Under the pieces are notes generated by a model. That model saw only the letters and a program-made list of their open reading frames with translations. It was not told the DNA's origin and did no database searches. This document shows, in pieces, positions 17,381-25,709 of a DNA stretch of 42,518 nucleotides. Source of the DNA: CAZOOA01 sp964581355. GTDB taxonomy: Bacteria; Bacillota; Dethiobacteria; DTU022; UBA8154. Every line of letters begins with the position of its first letter. Position 1 is the stretch's first letter. The DNA is taken from the NCBI GenBank assembly GCA_964581355.1, contig CAZOOA010000020.1, forward strand, positions 1 through 42,518, given 5' to 3'. The translations under genes and the position numbers were made by a program.

Positions 17381-18580
17381 ATGTTAACTTTAAAAGATTT
17401 TGATTTGAAAGGCAAACGGGTTTTTGTCCGGGTGGATTTCAATGTCCCTTTAAGCAGCGGTCGCGTTATGGATGACTCCAAAATCCTGGCCTCCCTGCCA
17501 ACTCTCCGTTACCTGGTTGATGCCGGAGCCCGAGTTATCGTGGCTTCTCATTTGGGCAGGCCCAAGGGTAAGCCTGTTGACTCCCTGCGCATGGATCCTG
17601 TAGCCCAAAGGCTTTCGGATTTGTTGGGCGTAGAAGTAGGCAAGGTAGACCAGGTTACTGGAGATGAAGTGGAGCAAAGAGTTGAACAGCTTGCCCCTGG
17701 TTCTGTCCTCGTCCTGGAAAATGTCCGGTTTGATTCGGGAGAAGAGAAAAATGATCCGGCTTTTGCTGCTTCCCTGGCCCGCATGGCCGATCTTTTTGTT
17801 AATGATGCTTTTGGTACCGTCCACCGGGCTCATGCTTCCAATAGCGGGATTGCGTCCTACCTGCCAACGGTTGCAGGATTACTCATGGAGCGGGAAATGA
17901 GCTACCTTAACTGGAGCAAAGAGAACCCCTCCCGGCCCTTGGTCGCTATCCTGGGCGGCAGAAAGGTTGCTGATAAAATCGGGGTAATTCGCTATTTCCT
18001 GGACCAGGTGGATACACTGCTGTTGGGCGGTGCCATGGCCAACACGTTTTTAAAAGCCAAGGGCTGCTTTCCAGGCAACTCACTCTACGAGGCAGATAAA
18101 GTGGAAGTAGCGGCAGATCTTCTCCGGGAATCCCGGGACAGGCGGGCAGAGATCATTTTACCTGTGGATGTAGTGGTCGTGGAAAAACTGGAGGCACATG
18201 CGCCCTGGCAGGTGGTCCGGGTGGAAGAAATCCCCGAAGGCTGGGGGACCGTTGATATTGGTCCTGAAACCGTGGATCTGTTTCGTGAAACCATAATTGG
18301 GGCCAGAATGGTCCTGTGGAACGGACCCCTGGGAGCGTACGAGTTTCCACCATTTAATCGGGGCACTGAGCAGGTTGCCCGCTTACTGGCTGATGCCGAT
18401 GCAGAAACCATCGTTGGAGGCGGAGATATCGTGGCGGCCCTGGAAAAACTGGGCCTTTCCGGAAAAATGACACATCTTTCCACAGGCGGTGGGGCAGTTT
18501 TGGATTTTTGGGAAGGCAAGTCTCTACCCGGACTGCAGGCTATTACTGGGAAGCAGGAATTGAAAACAAATAACCCTTAG
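17381..18580 (+). CDS. pgk: Phosphoglycerate kinase
   Basis: A 399-residue monomeric kinase making ATP from 1,3-bisphosphoglycerate. Motifs are VFVRVDFNVPL (residues 14-24), the substrate loop ASHLGRPKGK, LENVRFDSGEEKND, NDAFGTVHRAHASN, the nucleotide-binding GGRKVADKIGVI and the C-terminal GGGDIVAALEK with THLSTGGGA. The usual WNGPMGVFE is WNGPLGAYE here. The frame is open upstream into gap, but normal length and sequence fit ATG 17381; a TTG at 17375, 7 bases after GGAGTGG, is an alternative. It sits 64 bases after gap and ends 50 bases before tpiA, inside one operon. Confidence 0.96.
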   Translation: MLTLKDFDLKGKRVFVRVDFNVPLSSGRVMDDSKILASLPTLRYLVDAGARVIVASHLGRPKGKPVDSLRMDPVAQRLSDLLGVEVGKVDQVTGDEVEQRVEQLAPGSVLVLENVRFDSGEEKNDPAFAASLARMADLFVNDAFGTVHRAHASNSGIASYLPTVAGLLMEREMSYLNWSKENPSRPLVAILGGRKVADKIGVIRYFLDQVDTLLLGGAMANTFLKAKGCFPGNSLYEADKVEVAADLLRESRDRRAEIILPVDVVVVEKLEAHAPWQVVRVEEIPEGWGTVDIGPETVDLFRETIIGARMVLWNGPLGAYEFPPFNRGTEQVARLLADADAETIVGGGDIVAALEKLGLSGKMTHLSTGGGAVLDFWEGKSLPGLQAITGKQELKTNNP

Positions 18581-18630
18581 GGGTGGAGCAATCATTTTAT
18601 AGGTTCTTGAAGGAGGAAAAGTGGGAGGGT

Positions 18631-19407
18631 ATGAGACAACCTGCAATAATTGCCAACTGGAAGATGTACAAGACACTTACCGAAGCCGAAGAATTTGTCC
18701 GGCGTTTTACAGACATGTTAGCCACTATCAGCGGAATTGAAACGATTATTTGTGCCCCCTTTGTCGCCCTGGCTTCCCTGTCCAGGGAGATACAAAGAAC
18801 TCCCTTAATCCTGGGTGCTCAAAACATGCACTGGGAAAAGGAAGGAGCCTTTACGGGGGAAATTTCTCCTCTGATGCTTCGAGAAGTAGGGGTTCGTTAT
18901 GTGATTATCGGTCATTCCGAGCGGCGGCTTTTTTTTGGTGAGACCGATGACATTGTCAGAAAAAAGCTGGCATCCGCTTTTTCCTTTGGGTTGAGCCCCA
19001 TTTTATGTGTAGGGGAAAGCCTGGAACAGCGGGAGGCCGGGCAGACAGACTCTGTTCTGTCCCGGCAGGTGCAAAAAGCGATTCAGGGCTTGGACCCTGA
19101 TAATGATCTGCTCAACCGGTTAGTGGTGGCTTACGAGCCTATCTGGGCCATCGGAACGGGCAAGCCGGCAGGTGGCGAAGATGCTGTCCAGGCTGCTGGC
19201 ATTATTCGCTCTACGCTCCAGGAACAATGGGGGCAGGAACTACCTGAGAAGATCCGTATCCTGTACGGGGGCAGCGTTAACCCCGATAACATTACCGAAT
19301 TTACTTCCAGGCCCTCTGTTGACGGGGCCCTGGTAGGTGGCAGCAGTCTCAAGGAAAATGTTTTTGCCGATCTGATCAAGGCTGTGTTTAACGAGAGGAG
19401 AGGTTAA
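18631..19407 (+). CDS. tpiA: Triose-phosphate isomerase
   Basis: A 258-residue TIM-barrel enzyme that interconverts dihydroxyacetone phosphate and glyceraldehyde-3-phosphate. Catalytic motifs are visible: IIANWKM (active-site Asn and Lys, residues 6-12), the electrophilic histidine in IIGHSERR (near 100), the general base in YEPIWAIGTG followed by the mobile loop KPA, and the phosphate-binding YGGSVNPDN. ATG 18631 gives normal length; AAGGAGG at 18610-18616 is 14 bases away and GGAGGG directly abuts the start, so initiation signals are unusual, but upstream in-frame options are worse. It lies between pgk and gpmI in the operon. Confidence 0.95.
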   Translation: MRQPAIIANWKMYKTLTEAEEFVRRFTDMLATISGIETIICAPFVALASLSREIQRTPLILGAQNMHWEKEGAFTGEISPLMLREVGVRYVIIGHSERRLFFGETDDIVRKKLASAFSFGLSPILCVGESLEQREAGQTDSVLSRQVQKAIQGLDPDNDLLNRLVVAYEPIWAIGTGKPAGGEDAVQAAGIIRSTLQEQWGQELPEKIRILYGGSVNPDNITEFTSRPSVDGALVGGSSLKENVFADLIKAVFNERRG

Positions 19408-19410
19408 AGT

Positions 19411-21024
19411 TTGGAAGCTGAGGGAGCACAACCTCTGGTTGTGCTGATCATTATGGATGGTTGGGGCCTGGAAGAAAACACTGAAGGAAACGCTATTTTT
19501 CTGGCAGATACACCGCATATCGATCAACTGTACAGGCGTTTTCCCACGGCCAGGTTGGAAGCCAGCGGCGAAGACGTGGGACTCCCCAAAAACCAGATGG
19601 GAAACTCCGAAGTTGGTCATCTGAACCTGGGTGCAGGTCGCATTGTCTACCAGGAACTGGTCCGCATTAGCAAGGCCATTGAAGATGGCAGCTTTTTTCA
19701 AAACGAGGCTTTACGCCAGGCGATGGAGCATGTTGCCAGACATAATTCATCCCTGCACCTAATGGGTCTGCTTTCCGACGGAGGAGTGCACAGCCTGGAT
19801 GAACACCTTCATGCTTTGCTGGAACTGGTGGCAGCATCAGGGCTGAGTCGTGTATACGTTCATGCTGTCCTGGATGGCAGGGATACCCCGCCGGTTAGCG
19901 CCAGGCAATACCTGCAGGAACTGGAAGAAAAAATGGAACAACAGGGTGTAGGGGCGATCGCCAGCATTTCAGGAAGATATTATTCCATGGATCGGGACAA
20001 ACGCTGGGATCGGACAGAAAAAGCGTATCGTGCCTATGTCTATGGAGAAGGATACCGTGCTGCCAGCAGCCTCCAGGCTTTGGAAATGGCCTATGCCCGT
20101 GAAGAAAATGATGAGTTTGTACTGCCTACCCTGGTTACAGGCCCCGGTAGAGAACCCCTGGCCCGGGTTGAGGATAAAGATGCCATAATTTTTTTCAACT
20201 TCCGCTCCGACCGGGCCCGGCAGATCAGCAGGGCCTTTGTTGACCACTCTTTCGATGCCTTTTCCCGGGGAGCTGATCCTCCATTTCCCTATTTTGTTTG
20301 CCTGACAGAGTATGACCCCAGCCTTAATCTCCCGGTGGCTTTCCCACCGGCTTATCTTTTGGAAACCCTGGGAGAGGTTGTTTCCACGGAAGGGTTAGCC
20401 CAACTCCGTATTGCCGAAACGGAAAAATATGCCCACGTAACCTATTTTTTCAGCGGGGGAAAAGAAGAAGTCTTCCCTGGTGAAAAGCGGATCCTGATCC
20501 CATCTCCCCAAGTGGCAACCTATGACTTGAAGCCGGAAATGAGTGCCCCGGAATTGACAGCCGAAGCGATCAAGCAGCTGGAAAGCGACCAGTTTCAGCT
20601 GCTAGTGATCAATTACGCCAATGCCGACATGGTAGGACATACCGGTCAACTGGATGCCGCTGTGCAGGCAGCGGAAGCGGTGGACCGGGGTGTGGGTCAA
20701 TTGACCGAGCTGATCCTGGAAAAAGGTGGCATAGCCATCGTTACAGCAGACCACGGGAATGCCGAGAAGATGCAGGCTCCCGACGGTTCCCCCCATACAG
20801 CCCATACCAACAGCCCGGTCCCTTTTATTTTAGCTGCCAGGGATACGGGCTACACCCTTGTTTCTGCTGGCAAGTTGGCCGATGTTGCCCCGACAATACT
20901 CCAGTTAATGAATCTTCCGGTCCCCGAAGCCATGACGGGAGATTCACTTTTGATAGAAAACAGGAACAGTAAAATTTCCGGCCAAACAACGGCGGCCGGC
21001 AAACGAGGTGACGAGGAACAATGA
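19411..21024 (+). CDS. gpmI: 2,3-bisphosphoglycerate-independent phosphoglycerate mutase
   Basis: A 537-residue Mn-dependent mutase converting 3- to 2-phosphoglycerate through a phosphoserine intermediate. The metal site opens with IIMDGWGLEENTEGNA (residues 12-27); the nucleophilic serine lies in QMGNSEVGHLNLGAGR (about 62-77); HAVLDGRDTPP, the FNFRSDRARQ segment and the late metal ligands VNYANADMVGHTG and VTADHGNAEKM are present. The start is TTG 19411, about 8 bases after AGAGGAGAGG. The last 20 or so residues (after SLLIENRN) form a polar extension past the usual end. Its TGA overlaps the eno ATG in an ATGA, indicating tight coupling. Confidence 0.96.
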   Translation: MEAEGAQPLVVLIIMDGWGLEENTEGNAIFLADTPHIDQLYRRFPTARLEASGEDVGLPKNQMGNSEVGHLNLGAGRIVYQELVRISKAIEDGSFFQNEALRQAMEHVARHNSSLHLMGLLSDGGVHSLDEHLHALLELVAASGLSRVYVHAVLDGRDTPPVSARQYLQELEEKMEQQGVGAIASISGRYYSMDRDKRWDRTEKAYRAYVYGEGYRAASSLQALEMAYAREENDEFVLPTLVTGPGREPLARVEDKDAIIFFNFRSDRARQISRAFVDHSFDAFSRGADPPFPYFVCLTEYDPSLNLPVAFPPAYLLETLGEVVSTEGLAQLRIAETEKYAHVTYFFSGGKEEVFPGEKRILIPSPQVATYDLKPEMSAPELTAEAIKQLESDQFQLLVINYANADMVGHTGQLDAAVQAAEAVDRGVGQLTELILEKGGIAIVTADHGNAEKMQAPDGSPHTAHTNSPVPFILAARDTGYTLVSAGKLADVAPTILQLMNLPVPEAMTGDSLLIENRNSKISGQTTAAGKRGDEEQ

Positions 21025-22298
21025 CAACACAAATTCGAGCTTTTCATCCCCGGGAGATCCTGGACTCCCGGGGCAATCCTACGGTGGAAGTGGATATCGT
21101 CCTGGAGTGCGGTTCGGCGGGCAGGGCTTCTGTGCCTTCAGGGGCTTCTACAGGTAGTTTCGAAGCTGTGGAGCTGCGTGATAAAGACAAGAAGCGCTAC
21201 CTGGGCAAAGGGGTGCTTACCGCCCTGTACAACATCAGCGAGAAAATTGCCCCGGCGTTAAAAGGAAAAGACGCCATGGACCAGGGGGAAATTGACCAGA
21301 TTTTGCTGGAGCTTGACGGCACGGAGAATAAAAGCCGCCTGGGAGCCAATGCCATGTTGGCAGTTTCCCTGGCAACGGCCCGGGCTGCAGCCAATACCAT
21401 GGGGTTGCCCCTGTATCGCTACCTGGGCGGGGTAAATGCCTGCTGTTTGCCTGTACCCATGATGAATATTCTCAACGGGGGCGTCCATGCGGATAACAAT
21501 GTGGATGTGCAGGAATTTATGATCATGCCTGTGGGAGCACAGGATTTCCGCGGTGCGCTGCGTGTCGGTGTGGAAATATACCACAAGTTGAAAAAAGTCC
21601 TAAAGGAGATGGGGTTAAACACGTCTGTTGGCGATGAGGGAGGCTTTGCTCCCAACCTGACTTCTACAGAAGATTCCCTGGATTTGCTGATCAGGGCAAT
21701 CGAAGAGGCCGGATACGAACCCGGCAGTGATGTTCTCCTGGCCCTGGATGTTGCCGCTACAGAATTATATGAAGCGGGGAATTATCATCTTCGGGGAGAA
21801 GGGCTGGAGCTGACGGCCTCCAGCTTTGTCGAGTATTACAGGAAGCTTCAGGCCAAATATCCCATTGTATCCATCGAAGATGGCCACTCCGAGGATGATT
21901 GGGCAGGTTGGAAAGAGATGACTGCAGCCATGGGCGAGCAGGTGATGCTGGTAGGAGATGATGTTTTTGTGACGAACAAGCAGCGTTTGGCCCGGGGGGT
22001 TGAAGAAGAAGTAGCTAACGCGATTTTAATCAAAATGAACCAGATTGGGACCATTACGGAAACACTGCAGACCATTCAACTGGCCATGTCAAGGGGATAC
22101 AGCTGTGTAATTTCTCACCGTTCAGGAGAGACGGAGGATTCGGCTCTGGCTGACCTGGCGGTGGCAGTCAATGCCGGTTTTGTTAAAACCGGTGCTCCAG
22201 CCCGTTCGGAACGGGTTGCCAAGTACAATCGCCTGCTGCGCATTGAGGAGTCGCTGGGCCGGGCTGCTTACTACCCGGGACGGACGGTTCTGCTGTAA
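21021..22298 (+). CDS. eno: Enolase (phosphopyruvate hydratase)
   Basis: A 425-residue Mg-dependent enzyme that dehydrates 2-phosphoglycerate to phosphoenolpyruvate. Signatures are REILDSRGNPTVEVDI at the N-terminus, the mobile loop SGASTGSFEAVELRD, the acid residue region VGDEGGFAPNL, metal ligands in LALDVAATELYE, SIEDGHSEDDW and VGDDVFVTN, the catalytic lysine in LIKMNQIGT, and SHRSGETEDSALADLAV. The ATG is inside the ATGA overlap with gpmI, so translation is coupled. This is the last enzyme of the operon; secG follows 89 bases later behind its own promoter. Confidence 0.97.
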   Translation: MTTQIRAFHPREILDSRGNPTVEVDIVLECGSAGRASVPSGASTGSFEAVELRDKDKKRYLGKGVLTALYNISEKIAPALKGKDAMDQGEIDQILLELDGTENKSRLGANAMLAVSLATARAAANTMGLPLYRYLGGVNACCLPVPMMNILNGGVHADNNVDVQEFMIMPVGAQDFRGALRVGVEIYHKLKKVLKEMGLNTSVGDEGGFAPNLTSTEDSLDLLIRAIEEAGYEPGSDVLLALDVAATELYEAGNYHLRGEGLELTASSFVEYYRKLQAKYPIVSIEDGHSEDDWAGWKEMTAAMGEQVMLVGDDVFVTNKQRLARGVEEEVANAILIKMNQIGTITETLQTIQLAMSRGYSCVISHRSGETEDSALADLAVAVNAGFVKTGAPARSERVAKYNRLLRIEESLGRAAYYPGRTVLL

Positions 22299-22305
22299 TG
22301 TTTTC

Positions 22306-22334
22306 TTGCCAGCGTGAATTTCTTGTGATAAAAT
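22306..22334 (+). promoter_or_regulatory. Sigma-A-type promoter for secG
   Basis: TTGCCA (22306-22311) and TAAAAT (22329-22334) are spaced 17 bases apart in the short eno-secG gap. It would allow secG expression independent of the glycolytic operon. Confidence 0.55.
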
Positions 22335-22387
22335 AACGATGGTGTTTGGAAGAAAATTTCCAGAAAGAAGGTGTAAGGCCGGTGAGG

Positions 22388-22609
22388 ATGGCGTTTATTG
22401 TAATATACGTAATTGTCTGCCTTTCTCTTATTGCCACGGTCCTGTTACAGTCGGGAAAAAGTGCAGGGCTTTCCGGTGCCATAGCCGGTGGTGCTCAGAG
22501 CTTGTTTGGCAAAAAGAAAGGCATGGACGACCTGCTGAGCAAGATGACAACAGGCTTGGCCGTCGGTTTTATGATTCTGGCCATAGTCTTAACTGTAATG
22601 GCTGATTAA
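22388..22609 (+). CDS. secG: Preprotein translocase subunit SecG
   Basis: A 73-residue membrane protein that assists SecYE in protein export. It has two hydrophobic helices (about residues 3-22 and 52-71) joined by the conserved loop LLQSGKSAGLSGAIAGGAQSLFGKKKG, the usual hallmark (LLQ, G-rich loop, LFG). The frame is open further upstream, but ATG 22388 gives the standard length; GTG 22382 is an alternative and AAGG at 22375 could serve as ribosome site. The position between eno and rnr is a very common Firmicutes order. A terminator hairpin lies just after the stop. Confidence 0.92.
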   Translation: MAFIVIYVIVCLSLIATVLLQSGKSAGLSGAIAGGAQSLFGKKKGMDDLLSKMTTGLAVGFMILAIVLTVMAD

Positions 22610-22614
22610 ATGCG

Positions 22615-22655
22615 AGGGGTGTCATTTTATGGCTACCCCTTTCATTTCTTTATTT
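22615..22655 (+). terminator. Terminator after secG
   Basis: AGGGGT (22615-22620) pairs with ACCCCT (22635-22640), followed by a T-rich tract. The stem is short but well placed, 6 bases after the secG stop. Confidence 0.6.
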
Positions 22656-22690
22656 TATAGTATTATTGATTGGACGGCTTCCTCAGGTCT

Positions 22691-22719
22691 TTGTTTTTAT
22701 GTCAGGTAAAATTTAATAT
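22691..22719 (+). promoter_or_regulatory. Possible promoter of hppA with a long leader
   Basis: TTGTTT (22691-22696) and TAATAT (22714-22719) lie 17 bases apart. The leader to the GTG start would be about 180 bases; within it GGAGAT (22736-22741) can pair with ATCTCC (22789-22794). No known riboswitch class was recognised. Confidence 0.4.
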
Positions 22720-22906
22720 AGGGATGGAAAGGGGGGGAGATGTTACATCATTGGCGTTTGGCTGCACGTGGACCATAGTAAGCAAAAAATCTCCTGTTAC
22801 GAAGTCGTCGGGCCTGTTAATTTGGAAAGTTCATTTTTGTAAGAATAATTCTTGAATGAGTTATTCAATGCGTTAAAGATCAAGAACTGTAAAGGAGGAA
22901 TCAAGA

Positions 22907-24925
22907 GTGGATATTATTTTTTTGGTACCTGTTGCAGGCCTTATAGGTATCGTTTTTGCCATTATTCTTTGGGTAAATGTCGGCAAGGCTGATGCCGGGA
23001 CTGAACGGATGAAAGAAATTGCCGACGCTATTCATGAAGGTGCCATGGCGTTTATGAACCGGGAGTACAAGACCTTGGCTGTTTTTGCTGTGGTGTTATT
23101 TTTCGTAATTGGGATTTTAATTGACTGGCGGACTGGAATCTGCTTCATTGTCGGTGCAGTCTTTTCCGGAACAGCCGGTTATGTTGGGATGAAAGTTGCC
23201 ACCCTGGCCAATGTTCGTACAGCCAGTTCGGCCCGCAAGGGTGTCAACGAGGCTTTGAGGGTGGCCTTTTCCAGTGGTTCGGTTATGGGCATGATGGTGG
23301 CCGGAATCGGTCTTTTTGGTCTCGGCATTCTCTACATGATCTTTGGCGATCCCAGCATAGTGAATGGTTATGCCCTGGGAGCCAGCTCCATTGCTCTTTT
23401 CGCCCGTGTCGGTGGAGGTATTTATACTAAGGCCGCTGATGTGGGAGCGGACCTGGTAGGTAAGGTAGAGGCCGGTATCCCGGAAGACGATCCGCGGAAC
23501 GCCGGAGTTATTGCAGATAACGTAGGTGATAATGTAGGGGATGTGGCCGGCATGGGAGCAGACTTGTTTGAATCCTATATCGGTTCTATGATTGCCACCA
23601 TGACTTTGGGAGTTATCATCTTTACACAGACGGATGTAATCGGTTGGGTTTTGCTGCCTATGCTGGTTGCCTCTGTGGGTATTATTGCTTCTATCATTGG
23701 CTTTTTCTTTGTCCGGGCTGGAGAAGGAGTGCGCCTGGGCGCAGCCCTGGAACGTTCTACCACAGTATCAGCTATAATCGTGCTAGTTTCTTCTTTCTTT
23801 CTCACTAATGCAATGCTTGCTGGCACTGACCTCTCCGGCACTATCCTGAGTGGCGTTGACCCTATTTGGGGTGAAGCTAACCCCTTTGTTGCCATTATCG
23901 CCGGCCTTTTGGCAGGTGTGGTCATCGGCAAATTGACTGACTACTATACCTCTTATCACTTTGAACCCACCAAGCACTTGGCCCGCTCTTCCCAGACGGG
24001 AGAAGCTACCAACATTATCAGCGGTGTAGCCCTGGGCATGAGAAGTACCACCTTTCCCATGTTAACCATCGTTGCGGCCATACTTATCGCTTACCATTTC
24101 GCTGGTATCTATGGTATTGCTATTGCTGCTGTAGGTATGCTTTCCACCGTGGGGACTACGGTATCTATCGATGCTTACGGCCCTGTGGCCGATAATGCCG
24201 GTGGTATTGCTGAGATGGCAGAGTTGGATCCTGAAGTGCGCGAGATTACGGATGAACTGGATTCCGTGGGTAACACTACTGCTGCTATTGGCAAAGGTTT
24301 TGCCATCGGCTCGGCGGCGCTAACTGCACTTGCCCTATTCACCGCTTATAGCGCGGCGACCGGAATAGAGATTATCAACCTTACTTCAGCTGATGTTATC
24401 GTGGGTCTCTTCCTAGGCGGGGTTGTTATTTTCTTTGCCACCTCCAAGACCATGGAAGCTGTGGGAGAAGCCGCTTACGACTTGATTGAGGAAATTCGCC
24501 GCCAGTTCCGCGAGATTCCCGGAATCATGGAAGGTACGGGTAAGCCTGAGTACGCTCGCTGTGTGGATATCGCCACCGCTGCAGCCTTGAAAAAGATGAT
24601 TGTGCCCGGGGTTACTGCGGTAGCTGCTCCCCTTGTAGTAGGCTTGATCCTGGGCAAGGAAGCCCTAGGCGGACTACTTGCTGGTGCCCTGGTAACAGGT
24701 GTGCTTATGGCTATTTTTATGGCCAATGCCGGCGGAGCCTGGGATAATGCCAAAAAATATATCGAAACCGGACAGTTTGGAGGCAAGGGCAGCGATGCCC
24801 ACAAAGCTGCTGTTGTAGGCGACACTGTCGGTGATCCCTTCAAGGACACGTCCGGACCATCCATCAACATTCTGATCAAGTTGATGAGCATTGTGGCCCT
24901 GGTTTTTGCCCCGCTGTTCTTCTAA
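22907..24925 (+). CDS. hppA: K+-dependent membrane-bound ion-translocating pyrophosphatase
   Basis: A 672-residue integral membrane enzyme that uses pyrophosphate hydrolysis to pump H+ or Na+ outward. About 16 helices are expected. Catalytic motifs are DVGADLVGKVEAGIPEDDPR (about residues 178-197), IADNVGDNVGDVAGMGADLF, and the C-terminal GDTVGDPFKDTSGPSIN. GNTTAAIGKG near 456 has alanine where K+-independent enzymes have lysine, indicating K+ dependence. Whether H+ or Na+ is pumped cannot be decided by eye. The start is GTG 22907, 7 bases after AAAGGAGGAA. It has its own putative promoter and a strong terminator, so it is a separate unit between secG and rnr. Confidence 0.96.
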   Translation: MDIIFLVPVAGLIGIVFAIILWVNVGKADAGTERMKEIADAIHEGAMAFMNREYKTLAVFAVVLFFVIGILIDWRTGICFIVGAVFSGTAGYVGMKVATLANVRTASSARKGVNEALRVAFSSGSVMGMMVAGIGLFGLGILYMIFGDPSIVNGYALGASSIALFARVGGGIYTKAADVGADLVGKVEAGIPEDDPRNAGVIADNVGDNVGDVAGMGADLFESYIGSMIATMTLGVIIFTQTDVIGWVLLPMLVASVGIIASIIGFFFVRAGEGVRLGAALERSTTVSAIIVLVSSFFLTNAMLAGTDLSGTILSGVDPIWGEANPFVAIIAGLLAGVVIGKLTDYYTSYHFEPTKHLARSSQTGEATNIISGVALGMRSTTFPMLTIVAAILIAYHFAGIYGIAIAAVGMLSTVGTTVSIDAYGPVADNAGGIAEMAELDPEVREITDELDSVGNTTAAIGKGFAIGSAALTALALFTAYSAATGIEIINLTSADVIVGLFLGGVVIFFATSKTMEAVGEAAYDLIEEIRRQFREIPGIMEGTGKPEYARCVDIATAAALKKMIVPGVTAVAAPLVVGLILGKEALGGLLAGALVTGVLMAIFMANAGGAWDNAKKYIETGQFGGKGSDAHKAAVVGDTVGDPFKDTSGPSINILIKLMSIVALVFAPLFF

Positions 24926-24985
24926 TGGGAAATAAGAATGGATTATTACGGTTTTCACTGAAAGCTGGAAGACAATAAAAAGGAT

Positions 24986-25025
24986 AAAAGAGAGTAAGTG
25001 AGTACTCCTTACTCTCTTTTATTTT
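24986..25025 (+). terminator. Strong Rho-independent terminator after hppA
   Basis: aaaagagagtaag (24986-24998) and cttactctctttt (25008-25020) are exact complements with a 9-base loop, followed by attttg. It could act on both strands. Confidence 0.85.
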
Positions 25026-25098
25026 GTCAGCATGTGGGTTATAATATAAGTAGGAGATAAACGTTTGACTTTCCGGTTTTCAAAGGAGTGTTTTTGCT

Positions 25099-25650
25099 AT
25101 GGACAGGCAGGAAGCCCTGGCTCTGGTCAAAAAAAATGTGAAAAATAATAACCTGGTTAAGCATATGCTTGCTGTAGAGGCAGTAATGAAGCGGCTGGCT
25201 GAACATTTCAGTGAAGATGCAGCCACTTGGGCCCTGGCGGGTTTGCTCCATGATATCGATTACGATCAAACGGTTGATTCCCCCGATCAGCACAGCAAGG
25301 TGGGAGCAAAAATGCTTCAAGAGCACGGTCTTTCCGCAGAAATTGTGGAAGCGGTGAAAGCCCACAACTCTTACCATGGACTGCCCCGCAACACCTTACT
25401 TGCCAAGTCATTGTATTCTGCTGACCCTGTCACCGGGCTCATTGTTGCAGCAGCCCTCATTCATCCGGAGAAAAAGTTGTCGGCCATTGATGTTCCGTTC
25501 CTGGAAAACCGGTTTAACGAAAAACACTTTGCCCGGGGCGCAAACCGGGAGCAGATTGCGGCTTGCACAGAACTGGGTTTGGAGTTGGATGAGTTTTTGG
25601 GTTTAAGCCTGGAAGCCATGCAGGATATCTCCAAGGAACTGGGACTGTAG
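25099..25650 (+). CDS. HD-domain phosphohydrolase-like protein
   Basis: A 183-residue protein of the HD metal-dependent phosphohydrolase superfamily. The metal-binding pattern is a first histidine in LVKHMLAVEAVM (residue 18), the HD pair in GLLHDIDYDQ (about 50-55), a histidine in DQHSKVGAKM and the last one in VKAHNSYHG. The family hydrolyses phosphomonoesters or nucleotides; its natural substrate is unknown. The ATG start has AAAGGAG 11 bases upstream. It is transcribed after the hppA terminator, with TATAAT-like sequence at 25040-25050 but no well-spaced -35. rnr follows 59 bases later. Confidence 0.85.
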   Translation: MDRQEALALVKKNVKNNNLVKHMLAVEAVMKRLAEHFSEDAATWALAGLLHDIDYDQTVDSPDQHSKVGAKMLQEHGLSAEIVEAVKAHNSYHGLPRNTLLAKSLYSADPVTGLIVAAALIHPEKKLSAIDVPFLENRFNEKHFARGANREQIAACTELGLELDEFLGLSLEAMQDISKELGL

Positions 25651-25709
25651 CAATAGAAAGGAATTTTTAAAATAAAAAAAGAAAAATTTATCATTAGCAG
25701 GAGAAGAGT

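Noticed and set aside
22670..22855. 61-codon frame in the hppA leader
   Set aside because: The ATT/TTG-type start has no ribosome site, the translation is not protein-like, and the region is better explained as promoter plus leader.
22720..22906. Known riboswitch before hppA
   Set aside because: No recognisable conserved core of any class I know; only a weak long-range pairing.
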